DNA from: Dipteronia dyeriana
Taxonomy: Eukaryota; Streptophyta; Magnoliopsida; Sapindales; Sapindaceae
DNA: 64,000 bases
Assembly (NCBI GenBank): GCA_032871835.1
Contig: CM065300.1
Span: 5,723,768-5,787,767 of the forward strand
Direction of reading: 5' to 3'
In this document: positions 44,605 to 59,350 of the stretch, piece by piece
Layout: each line of letters starts with the position of its first letter
How positions within the stretch are numbered: position 1 is the first letter of the stretch
Made by a program: the position numbers and the translations under genes
The notes under the pieces: model-generated
What the model was told of the DNA's origin: nothing
The model's database searches: none
Seen by the model: the letters and a program-made list of their open reading frames with translations, nothing else

Positions 44605-45529
44605 TTGTAGTGATTGATTGTACATAAAATCAAAATCGATGGTGATTAAGAAAAAAAAAAGATTTAGCTCTCTGTTTTGATGAATGTATATATTCTTTCT
44701 TCCCAATGTTTTTTCTTTCTTTTATGTCTTATATAATTATTAACTGATCAATTATAAATGAAAATAAATAATTTTCAAATTATAGATCCACATTCCACCA
44801 TTAATAATACAACGACATGCGGTGCAGTAATTAGTTCTGCCCTCCCACCGAAATTATATTTAATATAATTATCTTGGTCAACTTAATTGATAAAGTTTTA
44901 AAAACCATTGAATAATTATACCTAATAAAAAAATCACATTATATTCAGAGGAAAAAATAAAACTCTATTTTCAAAAGTACTAAAAATGAGCTTCGGATAA
45001 AGGAATGGGCTCGATTCATAGATGTTATGTACAGTTTCCAAAATCCTATTATGATTTTTTAAGACGTGGAAATATTGAGATATGACATATTTTGTAAGGT
45101 TTGTTGTGATAATATTATCCTTTTAATAACTTAAATTTAAAAGACATATATTATGGTGAACTATCCAAATTGTCCATAAACTTTAATTTTTAAAAAGCAA
45201 TTTTCTGAACTCGTTGGTATCTCCCTAAAAAACTTGTCTAAAAAACTTGACTCTGTCTCTAAAAAAGTTGTCTTTCTCCAGATTCTGCACTAGAAGGTAA
45301 TAAATATTTATGATCTTCAATTAAATTTCTTTTATGCATTTCAGATATTTTGCATTAATTTCTGTGTGGGTTAACAATGTATCCATTCCTCGATAACAAT
45401 GTATCAATTTCAGATTCTGCACTAGAATGTATGAAAATGGAAAACATCCTTGTTTTTTTCTTGTGTGACCGAGAATATTTAAAGATGAATCGAGCTTATT
45501 TTGTATTGGAACGAGGTTTTGTTTAGTTT

Positions 45530-46192
45530 GAAAAAAGCTCGATTATTTGAAAAAAATACACGACAAAAAAATACTCGATCCCTTAGGAAAAGTTCTCGAT
45601 CCCTGGATAAAAGTTCTTGAACCGTTAAAAAATTTCTCGATAATTTGATAAATAATCTCGATCCCTTAAAAAAGTTCTCGATCTCTTAAAAAATATCTTG
45701 ATCCCAAAAGTTCTCGGTCCCTTAGAAAAAGTTATTGGTCTCTTAGAAAATGTTCTCGATCCCTTGATAAAAGTTCTCGATCCCTTGATAAAAGTTATCG
45801 ATAATTTGATAAATATTCTTGATCCCTTAAAAAAATTCTCGAACCATTAGAAATGTTCTCGATCTTAGAAAAAGTTCTCGTTCCCTTGTTAAAAGTTCTC
45901 GATCCCTTGATAAAAGTTCTCGATAATTTGAAAAATATTCTCGATAAAAGTTCTCGAATCGAACCGTTACAAAAGTTCTCGATCCATTGTAAATTATTTT
46001 TGAACCTTTGAAAAGGTTCTCGATCCCTTATAAAAAGTACTCGATCCATTTGAAAAAAACTCGATCACTTAGAAAATGTTCTCGATCCCTTTCCAAAAAG
46101 TTGGATCTGTTTGCAAATGTTCTCGATCAATTACAAAAAAAGCTCGATTCCGAAGAACATGTTCTCGATCCGTTACAGTTGAGAAATTTTTA
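45530..46192. repeat. Subterminal CTCGATC repeats, left block (copy 2)
   Basis: Partner of 17100-17760, with a few base changes that restore or lose CTCGATC cores. Confidence 0.88.
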
Positions 46193-46267
46193 TAATTCCC
46201 AGTAATTGTAAAAGTAATTTTTTTTTATTTGTTAATAATTGTTTGTGATGATGATTTTCACAGGACA

Positions 46268-49027
46268 ATGAATCGGGTCAGATTAGTAATATCTTACAAT
46301 GGTCGATGGGAGCAATTACCTGATGGAAGTCAGAGGTTTCTTGGTTCCGATAACCAAGGAATGTATGTGTCCAGAAATATGACTTACGAAGAGCTGGTGT
46401 CGATCGTACAAACCGTTGTGATGTACGATGTGAACAAATACATTGTTTATCTACAATCTATATCAATCGTTCCCGGGACAACATGTCGCACATTTATAAG
46501 AAATGACGGCGATGTTTTGTTTATGCTAGGGGAAGATAGGGTGATCCCTCAAGTCTGTGTCAGTTTAATTGAGAGGGTTGCAGGAGGTGTCATCGGTGAA
46601 GAAATCCCTCCTCATGATAACACCCAAAATTTTTGATCTTCAGGCGGAAGCAACCAGTTGTTCACAGAAAGAAGTGGGATTGACGGTAGGGAAAACCTAT
46701 GTGGTGTCCCACCGAAAGTAGCCGACCATGGTGATATAGTTGGAGCTCAATTGGATGATGATTTTGGTTGTCAAATTGAAATGAATGATGGGTAGTACAA
46801 CCACCAATACAATGAGATGTACAATGACATGAACAATGAGCGGAAAAATGAACCTCATAACTTACCAATCCATGAGGTGGCTAATGAGCCAAATTTACAT
46901 CCGGTACATAGTGTAGCAAACAATGAGGAAGATGAAGAACCGCTCAAAACGGAAAGACGTGCAAGACGTGTATACATATGTAGTTCCACTGCAATACATA
47001 TAGCTAGGACATCTGAGGTTCGGCCTGATGTAACTCCAACTGATTCTGAGAATGCCAGAACGTAGGTTATTCAAGGAGCAGAATCATACTCGTTTTATAT
47101 GGGTGGAAGCAGGAACTTGGTAGAAGATGAACCTACCAGCATGATATATAAAGGTCAATTTTTTCCTACTAAAAAGGATTTGAAGAGATTGGCTGGGCAT
47201 TTTACAATGCGGCACAACTTCGAGTGGAAGGTGAAAAGGTCGAATAAGACAACATTACATCTGGTTTGTTTTATGAACAACTGTACGTGGAAGTTAATAA
47301 CAGTTAGGAGAGATGAAGTGACATACTTTCAAGTAAGAAGTTTTATCAATGAACACACTTGTCCGTTTGAGGAGATTCACCGCCGCCATCGACAACCTAG
47401 TGCAGTCATAATTGGAGAAGTGGTTGCACCTAGATTGTAGCAACATGATGGTCGACTAATGCGTCCGAAGAACATAATCGCCGAAATGAAAACAATGTAT
47501 GGCATCCAAATAATGTATAGTAAGGCACATCAAGCCCTTGATTATGCATTGTCACTGACCTATGGAGCGCATGAGGAAAGCTTTCAACTGCTGCCATCAT
47601 TCGGTTACGTGTTGAAACATCAAAATCCCGGAACAATTACTGACTTAAAGTGCGATGAAAATGGTAAATTACTATACTTTTTCATGTCGTTGGGTGCCTC
47701 AATCAGAGGATTCCAGAGGTGTATGCGTCCAGTTATTGCTGTTGGTGGTACCCATTTAAAGGGTAGATTCGGGGGCACAATGTTTGTTGCAACTGCACAA
47801 GATGGGAACGAGTAGGTTTATCCGATTGCTTTTGGGTACGGTGACTCGGAAAACAACCTATCATGGGAGTGTTTTTTGGATTGCTTGAAAGGTGCCCTTG
47901 GCCATATAGATGATTTGGTTTTCATTTCTGATCGACACGCAAGCATTGAAGCAGGGATTTCTAAAGTGTTCCCTTATGCCATCTATACCATATGTTGCTG
48001 GCACTTTTATGAAAATATTAAGAAGTGATATCATAGAAAGGATGTTGCCGCAATAATGGACAAAACAGCCAGAGCGTACACCGAATTACAATATAACCGG
48101 CACATGGAAGAGTTACGAAACTTGCACCCGAATGCATATGAATATGTAATTGATACCGGTCCACACAAGTGGTCCCGTGTACACTGCCACGACAGAAGGT
48201 ATAGGGTCATGACAACAAATGCTGCAGAATGCATAAACTCATGCCTTAAATTTGCACGGCAACTGCCTATGTTGACTTTGGCAGAGTTTATTAGGAATAT
48301 GCTACAACGTTGGTTTCACGATTGTCATAGGGCTGCACAATCCATGCGTCATCAGTTGACCGACGCAGCACATCTTGTGATCCTCAAACGTGTTGATAAG
48401 TGCAATTTTATGACCATTAATCCAGTTGACTGGAATATATTCCAGGTGAAGCGGGCTGAAAAACAGTGGACCGTTGACTTAGCCCAGAAGACCTGCACAT
48501 GTAACAAATTCCAAATGAACCTTCTTTCATGTTCTCACGCTCTCGTTGCCGTAAGGTACATCATAAAATTTTGTGTACGGTTAATATTACTTAAATGTGA
48601 ATTCTATCGTTTTTAGTGTTTTTACAGGGACCGAAACATGGATTTCACATCCCTCTGTACGGACTACTACAAGCGACAAACACTTATTGATGCGTACTCG
48701 GTTCCTATTATGCCAGTTGTACATCCTTCCATTTGGATTGTACCATCTGACATCGCTGAGAGAGTCGTTTTGAATCCAAGCTCTAGGAGACAAGCAGGCC
48801 GCCCGAGGGCTTCACGCCGTATCTCGTCTTCGGAGAGAACAACTACACAGAATTGTAGACGATGTAGACAACCAGTGCATAATTCGAGGAGATGTTCTAA
48901 CCCAGCTTTGAATAATGAAGGTCGGAGTAGAGTTATTCCTAAGGAATACATACGTAAGTGTAGTATCTGTCATACAGTTGGTCACAACAGACAGAAGTGC
49001 CCTACTAGAGACTCCATTGTGGAATGA
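46268..49027 (+). pseudogene. MURA-like transposase pseudogene (copy 2)
   Basis: Same single frame and intron (48556-48627) as copy 1. Stops lie at 46634 (private), 46793, 47063, 47438, 47813 and 48026 (shared). The two private stops of copy 1 (18346, 19873) are sense codons here. The first catalytic Asp is Gly (VGGTHLKG, codon 47744-47746). The first zinc knuckle keeps its His (CRRCRQPVHNSRRC). The region from 48056 through the SWIM finger is open for 186 codons. Confidence 0.92.
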
Positions 49028-49136
49028 TTTGAGGCGTTATCATGATGACATTGTGATAATTTGAACTCGTATGACTTGTTCATTAACTGAAATGTAATTG
49101 TATTTAAATATGATTTGTATATATACAAATGTTAAC

Positions 49137-49294
49137 ATTTTTATACAAAAGAATTGGTAACTATACAAAAGAATTAGGACATATACAAATGAATTGGTAA
49201 ATATACAAAACAATTGGTACATACAAAAGAATTTGAAAATATACAAAAGAATTGGTACATATACAAAAGAATTGGTACATATACAAATGAATAA
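49137..49294. repeat. ATACAAAAGAATTGGTAC minisatellite (copy 2)
   Basis: Partner of 20705-20862, between the convergent 3' ends of the two MULE genes. Confidence 0.82.
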
Positions 49295-49309
49295 CTACAT
49301 AAATCTAAA

Positions 49310-52300
49310 CGGGTCGGGAGTTTGTAAATATTTCAAAGGCCATCTTCTCCCGAATGATTCCCATATCGTCTTCTGACCAATCGAAATCCTTTATGTCCGC
49401 CAGTAAGTACTCGATCAATCTCAACGTGTGCGGACCAGAGTTACCCCTGCAGTTGGACACATTAACAAGCGTTAATAAAACATTAGGTTTATAATAATAC
49501 AATCTTAAAGTTACTATTACGAAATGTCATACGATTTCTTCTGCAGGGGAACATGTTTTTCCAACACCACGCTGACATCAAAGGGCTTACTTGTCTTCTC
49601 AAATTTTTGAAGTCTAGCAGGTTGTGCAGTATGAAACCCAGCCTGATGCAACATCTTGGGCACAAGGTAGCACAACGGGGATACCTGCTGCTTCCGGATA
49701 TGAGCTGGGACCTCTTGTCTCCAAGAGTCGACTATGAACATCTTCCCGCATGTGAGGTTCACAGTCACCAGTAGCCAATGTTGTCGCCCAATGTTGCACA
49801 GTATCAGGACCTGTAAACGTAAACAGCAGGTGTTAGGATGTACAAAGACATTTATATATACAATTGCAAACCATGTCAAGTAACACTTACCATGTCAACC
49901 TCGTGCCACAGACGGCATCCAATCGGGGTACCCTTAAGCACCGTCGTAAGGTTGTCATCCTTCCACCAAGACCTCAAAACATTCCAACGCCTCAGGGTGA
50001 TCTGCTCGCGAGAATCACGATGCATCATTTTCCTGTACTAGTGCTCCAGAAATGACTGTAGAAACACAAACTCAAAGTTATTAATGTTTTCCATACAAAT
50101 CTACAAGCATGCGTAATCATTACTAATTTTAGTACTTATAAAAAATTGCGAGTCCAATATGTTGACCATCTGACTGTACACATTCCGGAAAGCCCGTTGA
50201 CGCTTCCGAAGAATATGGAGGTACGCGTCCATATGTTGGGAATATAAACATGTAAAGATATTTTAGAAGGCTTACACATCTAAAATAAATACTATAAACA
50301 GAATTTACGGTCCCACGTACCTCATCATCAACATCCATGAAGTTGGTCTGCAACCGATGAAACCATGCAGCATCAACCGGCTTCAGCAAATCAACATCAC
50401 ATCTGCATTAATGTTCCATCAGCTACACATTTATATAATGAATTAGATGAAAAACTGCCACCTAAATAACAAAGAAATTTACTTATAGTTCCCCGTTTAC
50501 GTTCTTCTTGAAGGCTCGATAAGCCTTCAACTGGTCACCGTCCACCAGTCCCTAGGGATTAAATACGTGGTCAGGTCCCTCTAGTATTACCCTCGCCCTC
50601 TTAGGTCGGCACAGATCTGTGTACGGGCTAAGCAACTGCCAACCGCGTTTCAGTACACGCCTCTGCTGTCGAACTCCCCCCTCCAGGGTGTGCTGAGATG
50701 AGGATGCGGGATGGGGAGCCTGCTCCTCACTCTGGGGGGGTTTGGAGGGTCGACTGCTCGGTCAAAAGGGGAGGTGGAGGGGGAGGGGGAGTCTGCTGCT
50801 CAGTCATCGGTGGATGGGGAGCCAGCTGCTCGCCTGGAGGTGAAGGAGGAGCCTGCTGCTCGCTTGGAGGTGGATGAGGAGCCTGTTGCTCGCTCATCTG
50901 TGGAGGGGGAGCCTATTGTTCTCTCAGAGGTGGAGGAGGTGCCTGTGAATCACTCTGAACGGGAGGAGGGGTCGGCTGCTCGCTCAGAGGTGGAGGGGGA
51001 GCCTGTTGGTCACTCTGAGGGGGAGGCGGGACCGGTTGCTGGCTCGGAGGTAGAGGGGAGGGGGGACCGGCTGCTCGCTCGGAGGGGGAGGGGGAGGGGG
51101 AGGGGGAGGGGGAGGGGGAGGGAGATCGAGAGACTGAGTCCCACTCTCAAGAAATTCCCCTCCAGTATGTGGATCCTCTGTAAGCTCATACATATGAGAC
51201 CTGAAGCTCTGAAGGCCCCCGATCAATTCAAGCAATTCCCTATGTTTTTCTATCGATCCTCCTCGCTCTTCCGGATCAAATCCAACAACTCCCGGTGCTG
51301 TTGTTGTCGATCATCCTCACTCTTTCGGAAGGCTTCAAGTATCTCGTTCAACCGGTGTTCTAAACGGGGCCTGAAATCATGCAACATTGTTAATACTAAA
51401 ACAATCAACAGATCTTTTTTAATAAAAACAAAACTACCATCTAAACTTACCTCCCCAGCAAGTCCAACGCTTGCACGGGAATCCACTGTATCGACACCAA
51501 TTCCTAGGGTGGTTAACCTAACCTTTCTACGCGTCACTCATCGAGAAGACGGCTCAGATCTGCCAGTGTCCATGCCACTAAAATCTGGACCTGCACTTGT
51601 AGTCGGACCCCCACCCTCCTCCCCGGGACAAACTGCGCTTGTAGTCGGATCAGGGACTGTAGGAAGGTGAACCCTGTCGTCATGTAAATACAGGCTCACC
51701 CCCTCCCCCCCTAGGCCTGCTAAGTATGGTGTCACCGCCTCAGCTATTGTGGGCAAGATTTTTATTATCGCAGACATCTGAAAGAGTAGTTAGATGAATG
51801 TCATTGTTACTTATAATAAGTAATATAACGATACGATTAACAAATAAAATATTACCCTAGCGCTAAAAATCTTGTCCAGCTTCTTCCCTCTAGGTTGTTT
51901 GGTCAACTCTCACTTCAACATTCGAGGAGAAAGGTCTGTAACCCTTCGAGTCCCGAAATCGATGCCCAATTGGGGGATCACCTCGAAAGCAAATATCTGC
52001 ATCAAAGATAAGTACAGTTATAATCAAAAACAATTTTGGAAACGAAATTTAATGTACATGTTGGAAATCAAATTTCTTACCAAAAGGGTATGTGATAGAC
52101 CGTAGATGTTGCACCCCTCCACGGAATGTCCAACATCGCCCTGTGACTGCTGGCATCTCTCCTCACGACGTCGCGGTAGCTCATGCTTGAATGAAAATAT
52201 AGAATGCCTATAGACTTGGGCACCCCACGGGAACGCATCGAAGGCATTGAGGTCCTCTACTAACCGAAACTGCCAAACTGGAATCTTAAATCTCTCATCC

Positions 52301-53950
52301 ACCCCCATCAATATCCAGTTCAACATGTAAACGAGGCACAACTTCACAGCATCGTACGCATGTTGAAACTCTCCGCGGGTAAGAACAACCCTCAAGTCAT
52401 CCAACGATACCTCATCGTGTCCAGGAAAGTACCGTTGATGTATGTCATTCTCAACTGCAACATACATACTCGTGTCCGGTACGACTCTAAAATGTAATCC
52501 GGTGATGAGGCTAAATTCCACCTTTGAAAACCTGACCACATGGTTCCCTAACAAGAAACGCATCTCATCTGTCAGCCCGTTATGGTCCAACTCCCACAAC
52601 AGTAGTTGATGAATAACACCACCCGAAAACTTCAGCTCCCGGTGCATCGACATGAAATGCCCAAAACCGGAGGCCATGAATCGACGTCGATCCTCAACAG
52701 CAGACTCTTCAGGGACCCGGTTAAGTGTATCGTCTATACGGGCGAGGGCTTCAAAATGGTCGTGTCGGGTCAATTTTTCCTTGAACCAATCTCCCTTTGG
52801 AGTTTTAAACAATTCCTTCAACATGCTCGTCATCTGCAATGTCACAGAAACAATATATCAGTAAATTGCAAAAAAAATAGAAAATATTCTCGATCGTTTG
52901 AAACAAATTCTCGATACTTTAAAAATATTCTCGATCCTTTGAAAAAGTTCTCGATCCTTTGGAAATAGTCTCGATCTTTTGAAAAACCTCTCGATCCTTT
53001 GAAAATTATTCTCAATCATTTTAAAAAATATCGACCATTTGAAAAACATTCTCGATCGTTTAAAAAAATTCTCGATCCTTTGAAAAACCTCTCGAGTCTT
53101 TGAAAAATCTTCTCGATCATTTTAAAAAATCTCAACCCTTTCAAAAACATTCTCGATCGTTAGAAAAAATTCTCGATCATTTGAAAATAGTCTCGATCCT
53201 TTGAAAAACCTCGATTCTTTGAAAAATCTTCTCGATCATTTTAAAAAATCTCGACCCTTTCAAAAACATTCTTGATCGTTACAAAATTATTCTCGATCGT
53301 TTCAAAAAATTCTCGATCCTTTGAAAATAGTCTCGATACTTTTAAAACCTCTCGATTCTTTAAAAAAAAATCTCGATCATTTAACAAAAGCTCGATCAGT
53401 TTGAAAAACATTCTCGATCGTTAGAAAAATATTCTCGATCGTTCCAAACAATTTCTCAATCCTTTAAAAATATTCTCTATGCTTTTAAAATGTTCTCGGC
53501 CCTTTGAGAAATAAGCTCGATCGTATGATAAAATTCCTCGAATCTTTCTAAAAAAATTCATCGATCTCGCTTGAAATATTCTCGATATATTTTTATTTTT
53601 AAAAAAATGCTCGATACCATAATGTTGAACCTCATTTCAAACCCAAACCAAAACCACAATCAGTGTCAACCCTAATCTACAATTTCAATCAACAGAACAA
53701 GTCTAAAATGCAATGATAAGTTATGAACAACAAATCGATAAATAAAACAAACTGAACTTACCTCTGTCAATCGCTGCGAAATGTACTGTATTATCGTTCC
53801 GGTCAATAAGCTGTCGATTTTCTCGCCGTCGGTTTCGTTCTCGTCGGTTTCTTTCTCACTGTTGCTTTTCTCAGACTCACAAAACGACAACTTTCTATCT
53901 TTTTCAATTTTATCTGGGTATTCTCGTCTCTTTACCTTAAATGATGTCTT
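49310..53950 (-). pseudogene. DUF1985 / Ulp1-like gene of the MULE (copy 2)
   Basis: Exon layout as in copy 1, with the DUF1985 exon at about 52081-52833. The expected nucleophile Cys is Ser (GNSGPHTLRLIEYL), against Tyr in copy 1. The Ulp1 Asp lies in IVDSW. The TGA in the second conserved exon is shared. The Pro-rich linker is longer than in copy 1. Confidence 0.78.
52868..53620. repeat. Subterminal CTCGATC repeats, right block (copy 2)
   Basis: Partner of 24420-25240, about 60 bp shorter, with some units lost and others gained. Confidence 0.9.
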
Positions 53951-54075
53951 TTAAACTTACATTACTAAACTGGTGATATTAGCACAACAGCCCTCTGAAA
54001 TAGTGCAACTTATTTTTCGATCCCTTTTTAGACATATCCAAAATCATATTATCATGGACCAAACCTGGTAAAAGA

Positions 54076-55434
54076 AATTAAAACTTATTTTAAAATATTG
54101 ACTTTTAGAGCTATTGTGTTGTGTACTTGTGTTTTGTGAGTTATTGTCATTATGTACTTGGTGTAATCTAATAAGTAATGTAATTCGCATTTTGTTAGTA
54201 TGAGTGGTGCTGTTTGATTTTAACAGACTTCTTGACCTTTCATAGTTGGAATTTATTCTACGTAATAGTCTTCAAAGCTAATTGTGAGTGAAATTTAAAA
54301 AGAAAACGTTGTAAACGATTTCAAGAGATCTCACGAGCGAAAGGTAATTATAAGCATTATTGTAATAATTCCTAGCAAACTATATCATTAATAATTTAAT
54401 ATATTAATTTGATTGAGTCAATTATATGTAATTAACTTATTTACCTGTCTAATTAACCAGATGGAAGCATTGAAGCCGTCAATGATCAGAAAAGTTTGAA
54501 CTTACTAAATGTCAGAGCTGGTTTACGTTTTCTTGAAGCTTCGTCATTAGCAAGCAACTACACTTATAATAATTAATAAAAGTGGATTAACATTAATGTT
54601 AATTTTGCGACACAAGTAATGATGTGTTACAACTAATTTCTTCATAAAATTTTAAACATTTGGAATAATATTACATTTGCTGACTAACTTCAACTAAGAT
54701 CTCAAAATTAAATTAGACAAAGGGAGAAAATAACAATAATAATTAAGAACATAAATTAACCACGATCAATGTATGTGAATGCCTTGAATTGGTGACGGAG
54801 TCCCTCGTCAATTGATTAATCCCCACATCGACGGCCTTTGGTTTACTTGTAATATGCCTCATCACCAGACTTTTTCAAATACAATTATATTAATTAGTTA
54901 TTGGCTAAATTGTCTTAATAGTCATATATTATGATTTTGTTTTCTTAATTCACTAATGTTTTAAGCAATTGATCGGCCAATATTCCACATCTTTGTTATT
55001 GAATAATAAAGTGTAAGGAGACCCATGGTGGAAATAACATTCCAAACTTTGTTTTTAGTACTGAATCTGATTAAAGAAACCGTCGTAGTGGAAGTTATAT
55101 TCCGGACTATACTTTCAGAGTTGTAGTGATTAATGTTGCCGATCCTGGTAGACTCTTGAAAGTCTGAAACAATTAGTAATCTTCCATGAATACAATACCA
55201 CCTTTTTTGCAAGTAATAAAAGCCATAACGTATGCTGATAAATGTAATTAGGAGAATATTCAACAGTAGTTTTGTCGGCGCTGCTTTCTTTGGAATTCAT
55301 TTAGCTACGTACTCTTCTTAAACCTACAGTATTACTCTTCCTTCTAATCTAATCCAACCACACAACCGTGTCTGTGTGACTGTGTATGTATGTATTAATC
55401 CATCAAATTTCATGCCTCCACACACGCATGTTCG
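54076..55434. other. Intergenic and upstream region of polygalacturonase (copy 2)
   Basis: Partner of 25686-27045. The last base differences I noticed are near 54346 and 54607. From there to about 60629 I saw none. Confidence 0.5.
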
Positions 55435-55442
55435 TATAAATA
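55435..55442 (+). promoter_or_regulatory. TATA box of the polygalacturonase gene (copy 2)
   Basis: TATAAATA, 86 bp before ATG 55521, identical to copy 1. Confidence 0.65.
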
Positions 55443-55520
55443 AACATGACTAATATCAAGTTCTTCTCAGTTATCACCAATTCATTCGAATATTCATCAA
55501 TCACTTCACGGCAAACAAAA

Positions 55521-57101
55521 ATGGCGAAGCTTTTTAGTTACATATTTCTTTTAATGATCGTTGTCCTCTTATATCAATCATCATCATCTGCACTGAAAAC
55601 ATACAATGTTTTGAGCTTTGGAGCCAGAGGCATCGGTGTAACAGACTCCACACAAGCATTTATGAATGCATGGTCTGCAGCTTGTGCCTCCGCTGGACCA
55701 ACCAGAATCTATGTACCCAAAGGAAGGTATTTTCTTGGCTCTGTGGCCTTCAACGGTGACTGCAAAAGCTCGGAAATTACGTTACGGATTGATGGAACAC
55801 TGATTGCTACGGTTGATAATGATGTGCTAGGTCAATTTAAGAATTGGGTTAGCTTTGATAGAGTTAATAGAGTTTCCATAATCGGTGGAGCATTTGATGC
55901 TAAAGGATCTGCTTTGTGGGCTTGCAAGGCTGAAGCAGCCACCAATTGTCCCGATGGAGCCACGGTATTAAATTATTAATTACATTCATTTATTTATATT
56001 TTTCTCTATAACGAAACTTTTTATATATATGAAAATTTGATTTTGTTATCTGTTATTGTAGACGTTGAGAATTACCAATTCCACCAACATCAGGATCAAT
56101 GGTCTATTGTCGTTAAATAGTCAATTGTACCACGTTGTGATCGATGGTTGTCAAAATGTGAACATTGAAGGGGTTAAGGTCATAGCTTCGGGTGAAAGCC
56201 CTAATACTGACGGTATCCATGTTGAAGAATCGACAAATGTAACAATCGTGAACTCTGTCATGAAAACCGGGGACGATTGCATTTCGATTGGTCCCGGCAC
56301 CACCAACTTGTGGATTGAGCGTGTGACATGCGGCCCTGGCCATGGCATCAGGTAGTAAAATGTTATATAGTAATTCATTTGTCTACTAGAAAAATTCACT
56401 TAATTGTCACTTCTTGGTTTGCAGTATTGGAAGCTTGGGCCAAGATATGAAGGAAGATGGCGTCCAAAACGTGACAGTCAAAAACACAACTTTTATAGGT
56501 ACCCAAAATGGGCTGAGAATAAAAACATGGGCCAGGCCCAGCAATGGATTTGTTCAAGGTGTTCAATTCATTGGAGCTTTTATGTATTATGTCGAAAATC
56601 CCATTGTCATTGACCAAAGCTATTGTCCTCATGACCTCAATTGTCCTGGTCAGGTAAAACATCTCATAAATGTTTCATTTTATTCTTTATCTAACCAATC
56701 TTACATTCTTACCATTAGGGAAGTAAATATCAGTAATATTTCGGATATTTTCCGTATTTCAAAAATATCAGTATTAAAAATATTTCTAAATATCTCAAAT
56801 ATTCTAAAAATATCGTTGTTGGTTATCCAATAACAATCAATTTATTAACAGACTTTATTTCCATTTTGTTTATCGATACTAGGTGTCCGGTATACAAATA
56901 AGTGATGTGACATTCCAAGACATTCGAGGAGTATCAATCGCACCAATTGCTATAAAACTTGACTGTAGCGTCAAATATCCGTGCAAAGGGATTAAATTGC
57001 AAAATGTGAATTTGAAATATTTGAAGGAAGAGGCTCAATCGTCTTGCACTAATGTAATCGGGGAGGCACTTGGATTGGTTAAACCAGATGGTTGTTTTTA
57101 A
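55521..57101 (+). CDS. Polygalacturonase (GH28), probably exo-type, four exons (copy 2)
   Basis: Exons 55521-55964, 56062-56351, 56425-56653 and 56883-57101 encode 393 residues identical to the 27132 gene, with signal peptide and all GH28 motifs. Introns and the flanks I compared also match. With intact promoter and splice sites both copies should be expressed, giving a dosage-doubled exopolygalacturonase. Confidence 0.93.
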
Positions 57102-57413
57102 TAAATTAAGTTATAACAAATAGTCTTTGGACATTAGTATATATATATACATTTCTTCAGATGTACGATCACTGTTTTCCATGTTATGTCAAATTTATTG
57201 AAATACTTTATTATATTATCGTAATGTAAGCATCTACTGCTTTTGGATTTTTAACAATTGTTCACGATCTTGTGATTTCATAAATCAATTCATTTGCTAA
57301 AATGCATTCAAAAGATCCACTTTAGTTATTCTTCAAGCTATTTCACAAACACAGTCATTTCTATTGAACACTTTAGTTATTCTATATTTTCATATGTAAA
57401 GAGAAGTTCTCAG

Positions 57414-57453
<40 letters not shown>

Positions 57454-57793
57454 CTAAAATCCTTATAGAAAAACTGAAGACAGTTAATCTTTCATAAAAG
57501 AAAAATCAAAACAGTTTCTCATAAAAACTCTTAACTCTAAATATTCCTCATAACCACAAATAGAACATATTCAAAGAGAAACAACAAAAACAACATTAAC
57601 GAAAACAGTAAACGGGCAACTCATTGAATATTTATATATAGCACATTGATTTATATATTTCAAATATAAGCTTCCATATGGACATAATACTTAAAATTCA
57701 AATACAAGTCGAGACACATCTATAACTAATATATTAACCTTAAAAAAAAGAGTCACATTTCTATATTTTTCTCTCAAGTACATAAAAAATTAG
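57102..57793. other. 3' flank of polygalacturonase (copy 2)
   Basis: Non-coding, with the (TTA)n microsatellite at about 57415-57452. Confidence 0.7.
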
Positions 57794-58204
57794 CTAGCAA
57801 TCGAGTTGAAATATAAAAAGCCAACAACATGACAGTTTTAAAATGGGACTCATGATCCGTCTACCTTTGAGCTTATAGATAAAGAGTGGGTATGTAATGG
57901 TTAATATAAAAAAGCAGTAGCAAATGTTGAGAAAAGTAATAATCATTAACCTCATATAGTACTTGTCAAGGTGATTATGGTCCAACGTAGAGTCGAAAGA
58001 GATTCCATTTGCATACACGAAGCGTATGAGAAGGAAGCTTCTAATTTTGTTGATGACAAATCCATTCATTGCTTTTACAGAGTTCTTCAGTGACATAGTG
58101 AGCTCATCAATCATTAATTCCTTCAATCCATCAACACTAAAGCATAATATAAAACCTAAAATACAGTACTGTGGTTCCTACGGGTACATGCTCATAAGTT
58201 TTTT
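57794..58204 (-). pseudogene. NPF transporter 3'-exon remnant, unit 1 (copy 2)
   Basis: Translation identical to 29405-29815. Confidence 0.5.
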
Positions 58205-58578
58205 CTAAAACCTGCCAACTTCGACAATTCAAATCCAAATTCTCATAATTTTAACATGGTCTAGAGGTAAGAATTTATCAAAAACATAGCAGAGTATTGC
58301 CTGTGAAATATGTTTCATAAAAGAAAAACCAGGACACTTCCTCATAAAAACTCCAACTCTAAGTATGCCTCATAAACACAATGAGAACATATTCAAAAAG
58401 AAACAACATTAACGAAACCAATAAAAGGACAACTCATTGAATATACATAACACATTGATTTATATATTTCAATAATAAGTTTTTATATTGACATAATACT
58501 TAAAATTCAAGTACAACTTGAAGACAAGTCTATAACTATATATTAACCTTATAAAAAAAAAGCCATAGTCCAAAATTA

Positions 58579-59039
58579 CTATATTTTTCTCTCAAGTAAA
58601 TACAAAATTAACTGAACATGACATAGTTTTAAAATGGGATTCATGATCCGTCTACCTTTAGTCTTGTGGATAAAGAGTGGGTATTTAATGGTTGATAAAA
58701 AAAAGCAGTAGCAACTATTAAGAAAAACAATAATCATTAACACCATATAGCACTTGTCAAGGCGACTATGATCCAACGTGGAGGCGAAAAGGATTCTGTT
58801 TACATACATGAAGTGTATGCTAAAGAAGCTTTCAATTTTATTAATAACAAATCAATTCATTACTTTGGTATAGTTCTCCGGTGATGTAAAGAGCTCATCA
58901 ATCATGAATTTGTCCAATTCATGAGGACTAAAACATAACATAAGACCTAAAAGGAAGTATTGTGGTGACCACTGTAATACGCTCACAAGTTTTTTTCTGA
59001 TTTTTGATTTGCATAACTCAACCCTAACACATGAAACAA
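58579..59039 (-). pseudogene. NPF transporter 3'-exon remnant, unit 2 (copy 2)
   Basis: Identical to 30190-30650, including the in-frame TGA. Confidence 0.5.
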
Positions 59040-59233
59040 CATATAATTCAAATGAAACTAACTGTTAATTAACTAAGTAAGTATACTAAAGTAAATCCAA
59101 TTAAGCATGTTGCTCAAATATAAACTAACGTGAAGACGTCTGATGTCACCTCAATATGGAAATTTAATCTTAATTGATTTGTTTTTTTCTATTAATTTAA
59201 GAATAATTTCAAATTTTAAAAGCGAATCAATAC

Positions 59234-59350
59234 CTCATTAGTTGTGTCTATGTTGCTACCCACATCAAGAATTTTACCGCCGACATCATCCCAGTCGTCG
59301 CACTCCACCTCATCATTGTCTGTGACTTTCACGTGAAAACATGTCATCAT
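59234..59350 (-). other. Possible 39-codon acidic exon (copy 2)
   Basis: Identical to 30845-30961. Confidence 0.35.

Larger units (their letters stand above)
45028..54075. mobile_element. MULE with DUF1985-Ulp1 gene (copy 2)
   Basis: Partner of 16600-25685 with the same gene order and terminal repeats. Its left terminal repeat reads TTTGTTGTGATAATATTATC, slightly closer to the right end than in copy 1. Confidence 0.85.
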